The translations under genes and the position numbers were made by a program. From the NCBI GenBank assembly GCA_019137255.1, contig WPDH01000217.1, positions 62,001 through 126,000 on the forward strand: a DNA stretch of 64,000 nucleotides, in the 5' to 3' direction. The notes beneath the pieces were generated by a model. That model had not been told where the DNA came from. It worked only from the letters and a program-made list of their open reading frames with translations, and did not search any database. Position 1 is the stretch's first letter. Every line of letters begins with the position of its first letter. This document shows positions 20,245 to 30,208 of this stretch, in pieces. Origin of the DNA: Corinectria fuckeliana (Eukaryota > Ascomycota > Sordariomycetes > Hypocreales > Nectriaceae).

Positions 20245-22260
20245 ATGACGCGACACCTCTTCACCTTCGCTGCCGGCCTGGCGCTGGCGGCTGCCCAGCT
20301 CACTTCCTCTTCGCTCGAGAACTTTGTCGACTCGTTGAGCTTGACGAGCGCCTTCAACCCCGTCAAGGAGGCCTACTGGACCGGCTATCCCCACCATCGC
20401 CGCACTCCCTTTGCCGTCTCCCCCGACGGCTCCAAGGCCTACCTGGCCTACCTCGACTCCAGCGGCACCGGCGTCCACGTCCAGGGCGTCGACCCCGAGA
20501 CCTTTGCGGCTGTTGGCGATGCCGTCAGCGTCGCTACTGGAAAGGAGGCTGGTGGCCTGGTTGCCCACGACGATGGGTTCGCCCTCCTGACCAACGAGGA
20601 AGTCTCGGGAGAGGCTGATGGCGTGGCCATTGCAGTCCTGTACCGATACACCAACGGCGTCGAGACGTTCCGGACCCTGCTCGGTGGACCCGACATCGAC
20701 GCCTCCGACAAGCTTGCCTCTCCTGACATCAACGGCGACCTCGTCTTCTCTGAGAAGGCCGGTTACTACGCCGCTTACATCGTCGTTACCTCGTACGACG
20801 GCTCGGCCTCTGGTCACTTCGGCGACGCCATCCGCTACGTCACCCCCGCCGGTAAGATTGAGGATATCGCCGGTGCCTCGTCCTCTTGGGGCTGCTCGCA
20901 CAACACCGGTATTGCGTTCGAGGAGGCCGACGAGGCTCCCTTCGCGTCTCTCTGCGCCGAGGACCAGGGTGCCATCTGGCTCAACACCAAGACCCAGGGC
21001 ATGACCAACGACGGCGTCAAGGTCTCCAACGAGCACGTCATCAACGGCGCCAGCAACGAGCCCATGGGCGGCATGGGCGGCTCCTACAGCGTGCTCGCTC
21101 GCTTCGTCGACTCACCCAAGTACATCTTCTCCTGGGTCTCCCGCGGCGCCATCGACCTGACGGAGAACGAGTGGATGGGCACCGGCTACACCACGGCCGT
21201 CAACCGCACCAACAACCGCAACGTCGCCGTCGCCCTGTTCTCCGACAAGAACACCCTGGTCGGCGACCAGGCCACCTCCGTGGTTGGCTCCGCCGACGGC
21301 GACAGCCAGGTCGACTGGCTCACCGACGGCGCCAACGACTGCTCCAACGCCCACGTTGCCGCTTTCGACGGCGCCAACGCCCTCGTCTCGTGGGAGGAGA
21401 TCTCGGACCCCATCTGCGACTTCGACGCCATGGGCTGCCGGGGCACCTTCGCCGGCACCAAGTTCCAGCTCGTCGACAGCGCTGGCAAGGCGTCCGGCGA
21501 TGCCGTCACCTCCAAGAACACCTACGTCGCCGGTGACATGGTGACCATGGCTGACGGCCGTGTCTGCTGGCCCTACGTCTCCATGGAGTGGTCCCTTACC
21601 GGCCCCACCACCGCCGCCGACGTGTCCAAGATCTCCTTTGCCTGCATGAGCAACGGCAGCGGCAGCGGCAGCGGCAGCTCTGGTTCCACGCCCGCCGCTA
21701 CCAAGTCTTCTGCCGCTACCACCAAGGCCGCCACCTCGGGTGCTGCCGCCGAGGAGACCACCCCCCTCCAGGCCGTTGAGGAGTCGGCCGCCGTTGGAAC
21801 CACCTCGATTCCCTCCGACGCTCCCCGCCCTTCTCTCGTCACCTTGTCCTCGGCCCCGTCTGACCTCCTGGGCGCGCCTTCTTCTGACGCTGTCTCTTCC
21901 TCTGTTGTGAAGATGCCTACCGCGAAGTCGTCTGCCGAAGCCGTGGCGACTTCTCTGGCCGCCGTGCCATCCGACATCGTGACCTCCGCCGTCACTCCTT
22001 CGGTGCCCACCACCACTGCCGCCATCCCCGACGATGACTGTGACAGCGAGGAGCCCACCACCCTCCAGACCCGGACACCCAAGGCCACCACCGGCGCCTT
22101 CACCCGCTCCCGCTCCCGCTCCAGCACTCGCCGTGTCCGTCCCACCAAGACCGCCGGTCTTGACTCCGGCAGCAAGAACACCGAGGCGTGCTCCACCCAC
22201 ACCATCATCAAGACCGTCTACGTGACCCAAACTCCTCAGCCCTTTCCCTGGGGATTCTAG
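20245..22260 (+). CDS. Secreted protein with propeller-like ectodomain and Ser/Thr-rich stalk
   Basis: Single exon, 671 aa, start context TACCATGACG. Residues 1-17 are a signal peptide ending AAA-Q. Residues about 20-470 form a globular ectodomain with repeated beta-strand patterns (TPFAVSPDGSKAYLAYLDSS, then VLARFVDSPKYIFSWVSRGA), suggestive of a beta-propeller, with paired Cys including CDFDAMGC. A GSGSGSGSSGS hinge near 472 opens a Ser/Thr/Ala/Pro-rich region of about 170 residues, probably O-mannosylated, then an SRSRSRSSTRR patch and a tail ending TVYVTQTPQPFPWGF. There is no terminal hydrophobic GPI signal, so it is probably a secreted or wall-associated glycoprotein. Function unknown. 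Confidence 0.82.
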   Translation: MTRHLFTFAAGLALAAAQLTSSSLENFVDSLSLTSAFNPVKEAYWTGYPHHRRTPFAVSPDGSKAYLAYLDSSGTGVHVQGVDPETFAAVGDAVSVATGKEAGGLVAHDDGFALLTNEEVSGEADGVAIAVLYRYTNGVETFRTLLGGPDIDASDKLASPDINGDLVFSEKAGYYAAYIVVTSYDGSASGHFGDAIRYVTPAGKIEDIAGASSSWGCSHNTGIAFEEADEAPFASLCAEDQGAIWLNTKTQGMTNDGVKVSNEHVINGASNEPMGGMGGSYSVLARFVDSPKYIFSWVSRGAIDLTENEWMGTGYTTAVNRTNNRNVAVALFSDKNTLVGDQATSVVGSADGDSQVDWLTDGANDCSNAHVAAFDGANALVSWEEISDPICDFDAMGCRGTFAGTKFQLVDSAGKASGDAVTSKNTYVAGDMVTMADGRVCWPYVSMEWSLTGPTTAADVSKISFACMSNGSGSGSGSSGSTPAATKSSAATTKAATSGAAAEETTPLQAVEESAAVGTTSIPSDAPRPSLVTLSSAPSDLLGAPSSDAVSSSVVKMPTAKSSAEAVATSLAAVPSDIVTSAVTPSVPTTTAAIPDDDCDSEEPTTLQTRTPKATTGAFTRSRSRSSTRRVRPTKTAGLDSGSKNTEACSTHTIIKTVYVTQTPQPFPWGF

Positions 22261-23059
22261 AGAATGGCTGTCAAAGAAGAGACTTGGCTAGATAGCCGAA
22301 AAGACGATTGTAGGTAGACGATGGGGTACGAGACTTGTTAGTTCCTCTTGGCGGTTTTGCCTTCTTGTGATATAGTAAATTTGTTGATATGTCCCAGCAT
22401 ATTCAGGGTCTGAATAAACGAGGTTACGTGGGACACCGAGAGCTGGTGTATAGAAGAAACCCATGGACTGCAAATAGTGCTGTCGAAATAATATGAAATA
22501 AAGCAAAGCACCATACTTTGAAGCTTTGGGCTCTTATTTGGAATCTCGGAATCAACCAGTCATTTACTGGAGTGATACACAGTCAACGAGACCTTCATAT
22601 GACCCTTTATCAAGGGAAGCATGACATCAATGGAGGCCAATATCGTGGCCTAGCAAACCCCACATCGAAACTCGACAGCCAAGCCAGCGACTCCGAGTGG
22701 ACAAAAAGTTGCCATCTTTTTCTTCCGTGCTCAGTTAACTAACGCCCCGGTTTAACGGGGCTCGCCAAATCCTCCCCCTTCGCAAATAGACATGACAACT
22801 GACGAACATGACCGCTTAAAAGCAGAGCTCCGACTACGCTGGCTCGGAGTTTTCTCGCTAAGAAGGTCACCTCGCTAGCGAGTTGACAGCTTAGCGCAAA
22901 CTCGAAGGTTCTCTAGTTATCTCCTCCGAAAAGTCTCCACCGGCCCAACTCTGCTCTACCATAAACATAGCAAACCGTAAAGATTGTCAGGAACTCCCAG
23001 ATTTCTCTGCCAACTCGCATTGTTATAAAAAAAAAAAAACCTCGTTGTAGGGGTTCGTC
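22261..23059. other. Intergenic region with inverted repeats
   Basis: Tandem spacer. Contains a short hairpin at 22744-22759 (GCCCCG / CGGGGC), the nested inverted repeat at 22843-22907, and an A13 run at 23027-23039 just before the DUF1275 start. Confidence 0.5.
22843..22907. repeat. Nested imperfect inverted repeat
   Basis: A 12-bp perfect palindrome (CTCGCTAGCGAG, 22871-22882) lies between arms CGCTAAG (22856-22862) and CTTAGCG (22890-22896). The arms extend imperfectly outwards (CGGAGTTTT against AAACTCG). It could be a palindromic regulatory element or the remnant of a small inverted-repeat transposon. Confidence 0.6.
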
Positions 23060-23981
23060 ATGACCCGTATTCAAAGCTACGGTGCTGTGGGAGGCCGTCG
23101 TCGTCGTGATGGCGTTGCAAACGAGGAGGCGCCGTTGCTTGAGGGATCACCGCCCAAGTCTAGGCGTGCGAGATGGAGCAAGAGCATGATGGAAGAACTG
23201 TCCTACTCGTGGACAGATGCGGTTCTGCTTGCTTGCTACATGGTTACAGGGCTGTTGGATAGTGCCTCGATCCAAGTCTGGGGCACTTTCGTGTCTATGC
23301 AGACAGGTCAGTAACGGAACTCAGCTCAGCTCGGCTCCGAGTAAAGGACACCCGGTCGTCGAAACTAACTTGCAGCCAGGAAACACGGTCTACGTCGGCC
23401 TAGGCCTCGCGTCCCTGCTGTCGACGACTCGGTCGCCCCGGCTCGTCAAGTCTGGCGTCTCCGTCATGTCCTTCTGCGTCGGATCCTTCTTCTTCGCGCG
23501 CTTCCACCGCTTCTTCTCGCCCAAGCGCCGCTGGGTGCTGTGCGCGTCGTTTGCGGCCCAGATGCTCTTCACCGTCGCCGCCGCACTCATCGTCAGCTTG
23601 CACCCGCCCGTCCAGGACGCCGGACCCCTCTCGTGGAACGTGCTGCTGCCCATTTCGCTCGTCGCCTTTCAGAGCTGCGGCCAGGCCGTGACCAGCCGGG
23701 TGATGCGGCATAGCGCCCTCACGAGCGTTGTCCTGACGGGCATCTACTGCGACCTGTTCTCGGATCGCGACCTGTTTGCGCTTCACAACGAGATGCGGAA
23801 CCGCTGGGTTGCGGCGCCGCTGCTGCTCGTTCTAGGCGCGGTGCTAGGCGGCCTGCTGTCGTATAGTTCGGTTGGCATTGCCGGGGCTTTGTGGCTCGCG
23901 GCCGGGCTGAAGTTTCTCATGGTGGTCACCTGGTTCTTCTGGCCGGCCGAGAAGGAGGAGGACGAGAACTACGACTACTAG
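23060..23981 (+). CDS. DUF1275 (YoaK-type) integral membrane protein
   Basis: Two exons, 23060-23306 and 23380-23981, giving 282 aa; the 73-nt intron (GTCAGT to GCCAG) joins MQTG to NTVYVG. After a hydrophilic, basic N-terminus of about 50 residues there are about six hydrophobic segments. The family signature is clear: TDAVLLACYMVTGLLDSASIQVWGTFVSMQTGNTVYVGLG at the first helices and SVVLTGIYCDLF later. DUF1275 proteins occur in bacteria and fungi and their transported substrate is not established. The C-terminus is acidic (EKEEDENYDY). Confidence 0.88.
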
Positions 23982-25793
23982 ACGCGCCAACGCATGGATT
24001 ACCAACCGGATTTGGTGCAGGATCTGCCGCATCGGTGATAAGACCGTCGACGAGTCGAAAAATGCATTGTCGCAACCGCTCAAATAGGCAAAACGGATCT
24101 GCTCAGAGCGGTCAAGGCTATGAAGATCCCGGCGACATCGCAGGAGTGATGTGACTCAACACTGGGACAGTAGAGTTGTATCGACGCTTCAGAAGGCCGC
24201 GCTGGAGGCTGTATCCACTTGTCGAGCGTCACTAGGGAACACACAGACTCTTTCAAAGCACGAACAAGATGTTAGAATTGGTCGACGAGGTTTGGTATCA
24301 TCAGCTAGATATGTAGGCCAAACATTTCGTCACAATACTTTCCCAGGTATCCAATCCGGCTTGCGGCTGAGCAGTCTCATCATCACTGGTTTCCCCCCCC
24401 CCCCCCCCGCCCACNNGGTTTCCCCCCCCCCCCCCCCCCGGACTAGGCCGGCACCGGAGCTGCGACTTCGACCCAGCCACCCGAGACTTGGGTCCACCCG
24501 GGCCCGGAGCGCGTCGGCCGAGACGAGCCGGGCAAGATGTGCCCTGAGTAGATTAGGCAATATGGCGGAAACGCGCAGGTGTCACAAGGACGCAATTGCG
24601 CATGTCGGAGGTCAAAATAAGAGAAGAAGAAGGGGGGGGGAAACCCGTCTGGGGGTGGGGGGCGTTTTGCCGGAGCTGGATGCGGAAGTGAGTGTGCAAG
24701 CTAAGGGGAACCGGGCACGCAAAACCACTCTGCAACATCTGATCATGACGACTTCCAGCAACAGCATTGGCCGTCTCTTATTGTCCCCTCCCCCCTGTCC
24801 CCTCCATCAAAGGCCCCGCCCGCCGCGGGCTTGCAGTCGCTCCCGCAATTGGTCTGGACGCGTGGGCAGGATCGCTCTGTGTTAATGCAGTTTTCGCAGA
24901 TCGCGTGCTCAGGTGTGACGGGAGGATATGTCGGCTTCTAATAAACGCGCCAAACGGCGCCACCGGTCTCGCAGCAGTGGCTGTCTCCCTGGAGAGGCCG
25001 CCGTCCGTGATGTAAGTTGGGTAAACGTAGTTAGGGTAGGTAGCTAGCTAGCTTCAGCCCCGGACCCCGTGGGCAAAGGATCATAGATCAAAGCAAGGAC
25101 CGTCGAGATATATATGTACGTCCGTTGGGGGGGGGGGGTTGACTGGAGAGGACCGGGAAGATGGATGGGGTTTGAGACTTGTTGGAATCTGCGCATCGCG
25201 GCGCCAAGGGCGGGCCTCCGTGCGGACCTCCGGAGATGTTGTCGACGCCGATCGCGAATCCACCACAGACACAAACCCTTGCGCCTCTCCTCCCTCCCAA
25301 TGGCGCCACTGCGAGTCATTAACTTAACAGTGGTGATAAACCTCCGGGTGGAAGGGTTGAACTGATCTGTGCCGGCAGTAGAGCCTTGCCGAGCGAGCTT
25401 TGGTCAAAAAGGCCGCCAACTCCCCCGCATTTGTTGTCCCGAGACGGCGGTCTGATTTGGTCTAGCAAAAAAACAAAACAGTCCACAATTTCCCATCTCT
25501 CTCGTTTCCACCCATCGTCGGTCGGTCGTTGTCGTTGTCGTCGTCGTCGCGATATACATATTCGCTCTTGGGGCGAGCATTCTGTTTCCCCTCCTTCCCC
25601 CTCTCTCTCTCCTCGAATCGTGCCTCCGTGCTCCTTGAACGCGCCACCCGTGAAGCCATCTCCAGTTCAACACCTCCGCTGTATTGCGCCCGCGTGTTGT
25701 CCGTCGCATCTCCCTTTCCCTTCCCCTTTCCCTCTTCACTTTGAGTATCTGCGCCCACGGCCGTCGCTGGGAGCCGCAGCGGGTGTCGAAACC
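23982..25793. other. Intergenic region with assembly gap and long leader
   Basis: Tandem spacer of 1.8 kb. Contains a gap marker at 24415-24416 inside poly-C, a G12 run at 25127-25138, and a C/T-rich leader at about 25500-25790 before the transporter start. No gene recognised. Confidence 0.5.
24388..24439. other. Assembly gap ('nn') in a poly-C tract
   Basis: C16 (24393-24408), then GCCCAC, nn (24415-24416), and GGTTTC leading into C18 (24422-24439). GGTTTC also starts the left side (24388), so the flanks are duplicated. Confidence 0.9.
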
Positions 25794-27502
25794 ATGACGG
25801 TCAAGCCTCCGGAGCGGATTCCTCGTCCGTTCCCCCCTCCCGTGGCTGAGGACGATGTCGATTCCACCATCATCAAAGATGTAACTCTGAACCTCTCCCC
25901 CATTCTCCGTAGACAGCCGGCTCCTAACCATCCGCATCTCCTGTAGGACCCGGCTTTCGTGTACGATGTGTCGATGAGCCCGTTGGAGAAGAGCCTGCTC
26001 TGGAAGCAGGACATGCGCATCATCCCGCTGTCGGCCGCCATCTACTTCCTGTGCTTCCTCGACCGCACCAACATCGGCAACGCCAGTGTCCTCAACTCGT
26101 CGACCAACAACGACATGCAGCACGAGACCAACATGACCAACGCCCAGTTCGTCGTCTCCCTCATGGTCTTCCTCGTCTCCTACGCCGTCTTCGAAGTCCC
26201 CAGCAACATGCTCCTCAAGAAGCTGCGTCCTAGCCGATGGCTCGCGTTCCTCATGTTCTGCTGGGGCGGCATGACCATCGCTACGGCTGCCACCAACAGC
26301 TTTGGCAGTGTCACGGCGGTGCGATTCTTGCTTGGGACGTTCGAGGCGGGTCTGTTCCCAGGATTGGTCTATTATCTTACCTTCTGGTACAAGCACGATG
26401 AGCGAAGTGTGCGGTAGGTTTACTCGTGGGTTGTCCGAGCTGTCGCAAGGTCCGTTGCTCATTCAATAACAGCGTCGCCTTTATCCTCGCATCCGCAACT
26501 CTCGCCGGCGCAGTAAGTACTTTACGTCTCCAACCCTCCACTCGCTTTGCTCACCACGACCTAGTTCGGCGGCGCAATCGCGTACGGCATCGGCCATATG
26601 AACGGCGCAGCGGGCCTCTCGGGCTGGCGGTGGCTGTTCATCATCGAGGGCATCCCCTCGTGCCTGTCTGCCTTCCTTGTCCTCTTCTTCCTGCCCGACT
26701 ATCCCGAGCGCACCAAGTGGCTCACCGAAGCGGAAAAGGACATGGCGATCCAGCGGCTGTACTACGAGGGCAGCAAGGAGTCTCATCCGACCATGAACTG
26801 GGAGGAGGCCAAAGAGACGCTGACCGACTGGCGGCTGTATGCGCACTACGCCATCTACTTTGCCGCCAGCCCGGCCTTTGCCAGCTTGAGCCTGTTCTCG
26901 CCGTCCATCACCGCCGGGCTGGGATATATCGATTTGCAGGCGCAGTTGATGACGGTGCCTCCGTGGGCAATTGCATATGGTAAGTCCTGCGTAGCCACCA
27001 GTGGAGAAATGTTCCTGACGAACTCGCAGTGTGCCAGGTTCTCGTTGCCTGGTCGGCAGATCACTTCAATGCCCGAGGCGTTCACACGGCCATGGCCTCG
27101 GCAGTCGGCGCCATCGGCTTCATCATGTCGGCCGCGCTCCCAGCCGACGCGTACGCAGCGCGGTACGGCGGCCTCATCATGGCCACGGCGGGCTCGTTCG
27201 CATGCATGCCGCCGATGCTGGGATGGCTCAGCTCCAACGTGTTCACGACGGCCTCGACGGGCCTGGCCATCGCCATCAACGTGTCCCTGGGCGGCGGCCT
27301 GGGACAGATCCCGGGAGTTTGGGTCTACCACGCGGACGAGCGAGAGCGCGGGTACCCGACGGGCCACTGGACCAACGCGGCGCTGCTTCTGTTCGTGTCT
27401 GTGGTGGCGCTGGGACTGAGGTTGTTTTACGGCTGGAAGAACCGTCAGTTGAGGGCCTATGCCGAGAGCCAGGAGGTTCCTTATCGGTGCTTCAAGTTGT
27501 AG
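25794..27502 (+). CDS. MFS transporter, Dal5/allantoate permease-like (anion:cation symporter family)
   Basis: Five exons: 25794-25880, 25947-26413, 26473-26512, 26565-26979, 27030-27502, giving 493 aa. All four introns (66, 59, 52, 50 nt) are GT-AG and keep frame; exon 3 is only 40 nt. Twelve helices are expected. Family landmarks are CFLDRTNIGNA at the first loop, SNMLLKKLRPSRWL, RFLLGTFEAGLFPGLVYYLTFWYKHDERSVR, and SGWRWLFIIEGIPSC followed by FLPDYPERTKWLTEAE. These define the fungal Dal5-like branch of the major facilitator superfamily, which imports small organic anions such as allantoate, nicotinate, biotin precursors or pantothenate. The specific substrate cannot be deduced. Plasma membrane is likely. 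Confidence 0.9.
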
Positions 27503-28870
27503 GGCAGCCCAGCTACGTATATCCGAGGGAGAAAAGATGCGGTAGTAGTGGCGATCAACCGAACTTTTTTATTACTGACACAATGACTCTATGCACGTAC
27601 AATAAGCCTGTGGATCTATGCGGCGTTGATTGTATTTTTAGGACCTACAGGTTCGCTGCAAGATACGACGACTCTGTGCACACTGTAAGGAATGCAGGAG
27701 CTTCTTGCTTGTGTACACCGCACCTAGGCCGTATTCCATCCTAGAGTGGTAGCCCTCTCTGTGCAGAAAGAAGAAAAGCACAAGCCTTTTAGCTTGAAAA
27801 TTCCAGCGTGGTTTGACGATAAGGCATCACCATTGACTAGATTTCTGTTGCGACGTCACATACAATCCTAGCATGGGGATGGAAAGTTCAAGGCTACTAA
27901 AGGAGTAACGGCCAATCATGTCGAAGCTTGTCGTGAGTACGACCTTTGTTGGCCAATGCTAATGGATACATCATATCCAGCGGGCTGAGCTGAGCGACAT
28001 TGCGAAGATGCCAATAGCGCTGTAAGGAATCGAACTTCACCTCTGTTATGTACCCACTAGGTCAGGCTGAGGCTACACTGCAACTTTAGCCTTTCTCTGT
28101 CAGGTTATCGACAGGACGATTGGTTAGAGGCCTCTAGCTACGGAACATACGAAGACCGGGTCCATGGTCACTCGTTCAAAGAGCCTACAGCAGACCTACG
28201 CGAGTTTCCGAAAGCGATGTTGAGAAGATGACGCCTCGAACCAATGAACTATCCATAACGAGTCGTTGCGCGAGTCTCGGTGCTCCGAGAAGTAGCGCCT
28301 CACTCGTTCGTGAGTGGTTATCGCAGAACAACCCCGTCAGCCTTGAGAGGCGCAGGCACCACTTGTTCTGCCATCCGACACAAATATCCGAGCGGCTCAT
28401 CAACGCAAAACGTCATCCTCGCGGCCTCCGATGCGAAGCTTCTCAGGCCGGCGGAGTGATTGGGCGGCCCGGATAAGTGGGGCGATTTCGGGGGGCTTCG
28501 GTGCCCGCGCCAAGCCATTTCGGGGAGTCGATTCGAGATCGTCAGCGAGCATCGTAGACTAATAAGCACTGCCCGCGACCGCCGGTCTGCGCATCTGGGG
28601 CTGGGGATCTGCATCTCGAATCGAAGGCTCAATTGAGATTGGATTGGGGGATTGGGAAGGAATGGTATTAAATATATAAGGACGCCATGGATGGGGGAAA
28701 CGAAGGAAATATTTTTCGACATCATCACCACAACTCACCAAAACACTCCGTTCATCTTCACATTACTACTTCCTTCCCCTACACTCAAGACTCTTAAAAA
28801 GCAAGCACACCGCTTTCAGCACCTACGACCTAGTTTCCCAAGCCTTTGCAACTAAATCGTCACCTTTATC
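27503..28870. other. Intergenic region, 1.4 kb
   Basis: Tandem spacer. The last 200 bp form a typical inducible promoter with a TATA box and a C/A/T-rich leader; the rest shows no gene. Confidence 0.5.
28673..28680 (+). promoter_or_regulatory. TATA box of the octapeptide-repeat gene
   Basis: TATATAAG about 190 bp upstream of the ATG at 28871, inside an AT-rich stretch (TATTAAATATATAAGG), followed by a CA-rich likely transcription start region near 28725. Confidence 0.55.
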
Positions 28871-29482
28871 ATGGGTATAATTGGCAGAATCGTTTCTCGG
28901 AGGCTCGGGGCTTTCACAGGAGACTCCCAGCAGCAGCAGCAACAACAACAACTCCAGCAAGATCCTTACTATGTTCAAGACCCTCGTTCAGGTCCCTACC
29001 AAAACGATCAACCGCGAGTCATGAACGGGGGCTCCTACAACATGGCTTCTCCAGGCACATCAAGACGCTGCCACCGTGCCGAGCGCCGGGCCGATCGCCA
29101 TTACCGCTATGCAGAGCGAGGCATGCAGCGAGCTGATCGCAGGGCAGACCGGGGTCTTGGAAGAATCCTTGCGCCCGTTATGCATATGACTGCTGGTGGC
29201 GGCCAGGGGTATTCGAGAGAGGGGAACGGTTACGGGATGAGAGAGCCAAATGGCTACGAGGGGCGAGAGCGGAATGGTTACGATATGAGAGAACCGAACG
29301 GTTACGATATGAGAGAACCGAACGGTTACGACACGAGAGAGCCGAATGGTTACGGCACACGTGATATAGGATATGAACAGCAACAAGCAATGCATACGCC
29401 GGAGCCGAATAGTCGGGAGATGGGACGGGCTAGTGAGCATGCACCGCCGCCTGCTTACGAGGAGCTTCAGAGGAAGCGATAG
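28871..29482 (+). CDS. Small low-complexity protein with octapeptide repeats and PPxY motif
   Basis: Single exon, 203 aa, start ATG preceded by a well-formed TATA promoter. Order of parts: short hydrophobic-basic N-terminus (MGIIGRIVSRRLG), Gln-rich tract (residues 20-30), Arg/Tyr-rich segment (RRADRHYRYAERGMQRADRRADRG, split by few acids), six tandem units of consensus M/T-R-E-P-N-G-Y-D (about 117-164), then a tail with PPPAYEELQ. The PPAY is a PPxY motif of the kind bound by WW domains of Nedd4/Rsp5 ubiquitin ligases. No enzyme domain and no signal peptide. Repeats are near-identical at the DNA level (24-bp units), so copy number is likely variable between strains. No named family recognised. 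Confidence 0.75.
   Translation: MGIIGRIVSRRLGAFTGDSQQQQQQQQLQQDPYYVQDPRSGPYQNDQPRVMNGGSYNMASPGTSRRCHRAERRADRHYRYAERGMQRADRRADRGLGRILAPVMHMTAGGGQGYSREGNGYGMREPNGYEGRERNGYDMREPNGYDMREPNGYDTREPNGYGTRDIGYEQQQAMHTPEPNSREMGRASEHAPPPAYEELQRKR
29221..29364 (+). repeat. 24-bp coding tandem repeat, six units
   Basis: Units of 24 bp encoding x-R-E-x-N-G-Y-x. The two central units (about 29280-29327) are identical; outer units differ at a few positions. Confidence 0.85.
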
Positions 29483-30208
29483 GAGAAGACGGGCCGACAT
29501 TGAGCCTGGTGGGAGTCTGGACTACGGAGTGTTTGTGCTTGGGAGGAATGTACCATTAATAGACAGTTTTTAAGAACCACGAGGTTTAATCTTCCATCAT
29601 CGCACGATTCCGTACCAGATGAAAGTGATAAGCGTGGCTGTGGTTGGGCTGGACCCTTACAGCTGTGGCTCATGACCCACCCACACCGTGTCACTGCTTG
29701 GCTGCAGCCTCCGATATCGAAATGGAAGCCCCGCCAAAATTGAACGTCTTTGAACCCCGCCATCGGAGAGTAACATGATCAATTGGACGGTGATTTCCAG
29801 GCCTAAGAAGAGACGGTGAAGAAGGTCGACCCATGAGAGAAGAGGACAGAATAGAGCGGCCTGTCCCGGACTGGCTGACATGAAGCTGTCAGGTAGCCTT
29901 GGCCTCTGTACGAATAATGAATGTCCCGTCTTCTCGGTGAAGGTAGGATGCTTCTGGACCTCGCTAAACTTGGCTAAACTTGGCTGAGCCCATGTCGGTG
30001 AGTTCCGCGTTCTAGCTCATCCGCACCGGGTAATGGACCCTGCGGTTTGCTGTAACCCCCACCACACACCATGTGTTCGCCACGTGCGGATTGAATATCT
30101 GCCGGTGCTTATCCCGGGCTAACAAAAATTCAAGGTCCGGACCTTCGGCCGTGACTCGACTCCTCCATTCCATCTCCCCCATCAACAAAGAAACACCGGC
30201 CGCCCACG
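29483..30208. other. Intergenic region upstream of threonine deaminase
   Basis: Tandem spacer. The proximal part holds the palindrome and the TGACTC site listed separately. No gene seen. Confidence 0.5.
30132..30157 (+). promoter_or_regulatory. Candidate control element of threonine deaminase gene
   Basis: A 14-bp perfect palindrome, AAGGTCCGGACCTT (30132-30145), is followed by TGACTC (30152-30157), the core of Gcn4/CPC1-type general amino-acid control sites. They lie 52-77 bp upstream of the ATG. Sites inferred by motif only. Confidence 0.4.

Noticed and set aside
21112..22230. 372-codon minus-strand frame opposite the secreted protein
   Set aside because: Gly-rich antisense shadow caused by codon-position GC bias; the plus strand has a signal peptide and coherent protein.
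25404..26462. 352-codon minus-strand frame over the Dal5-like transporter
   Set aside because: Antisense to a spliced transporter with family motifs; composition is Arg/Glu-rich without a domain.
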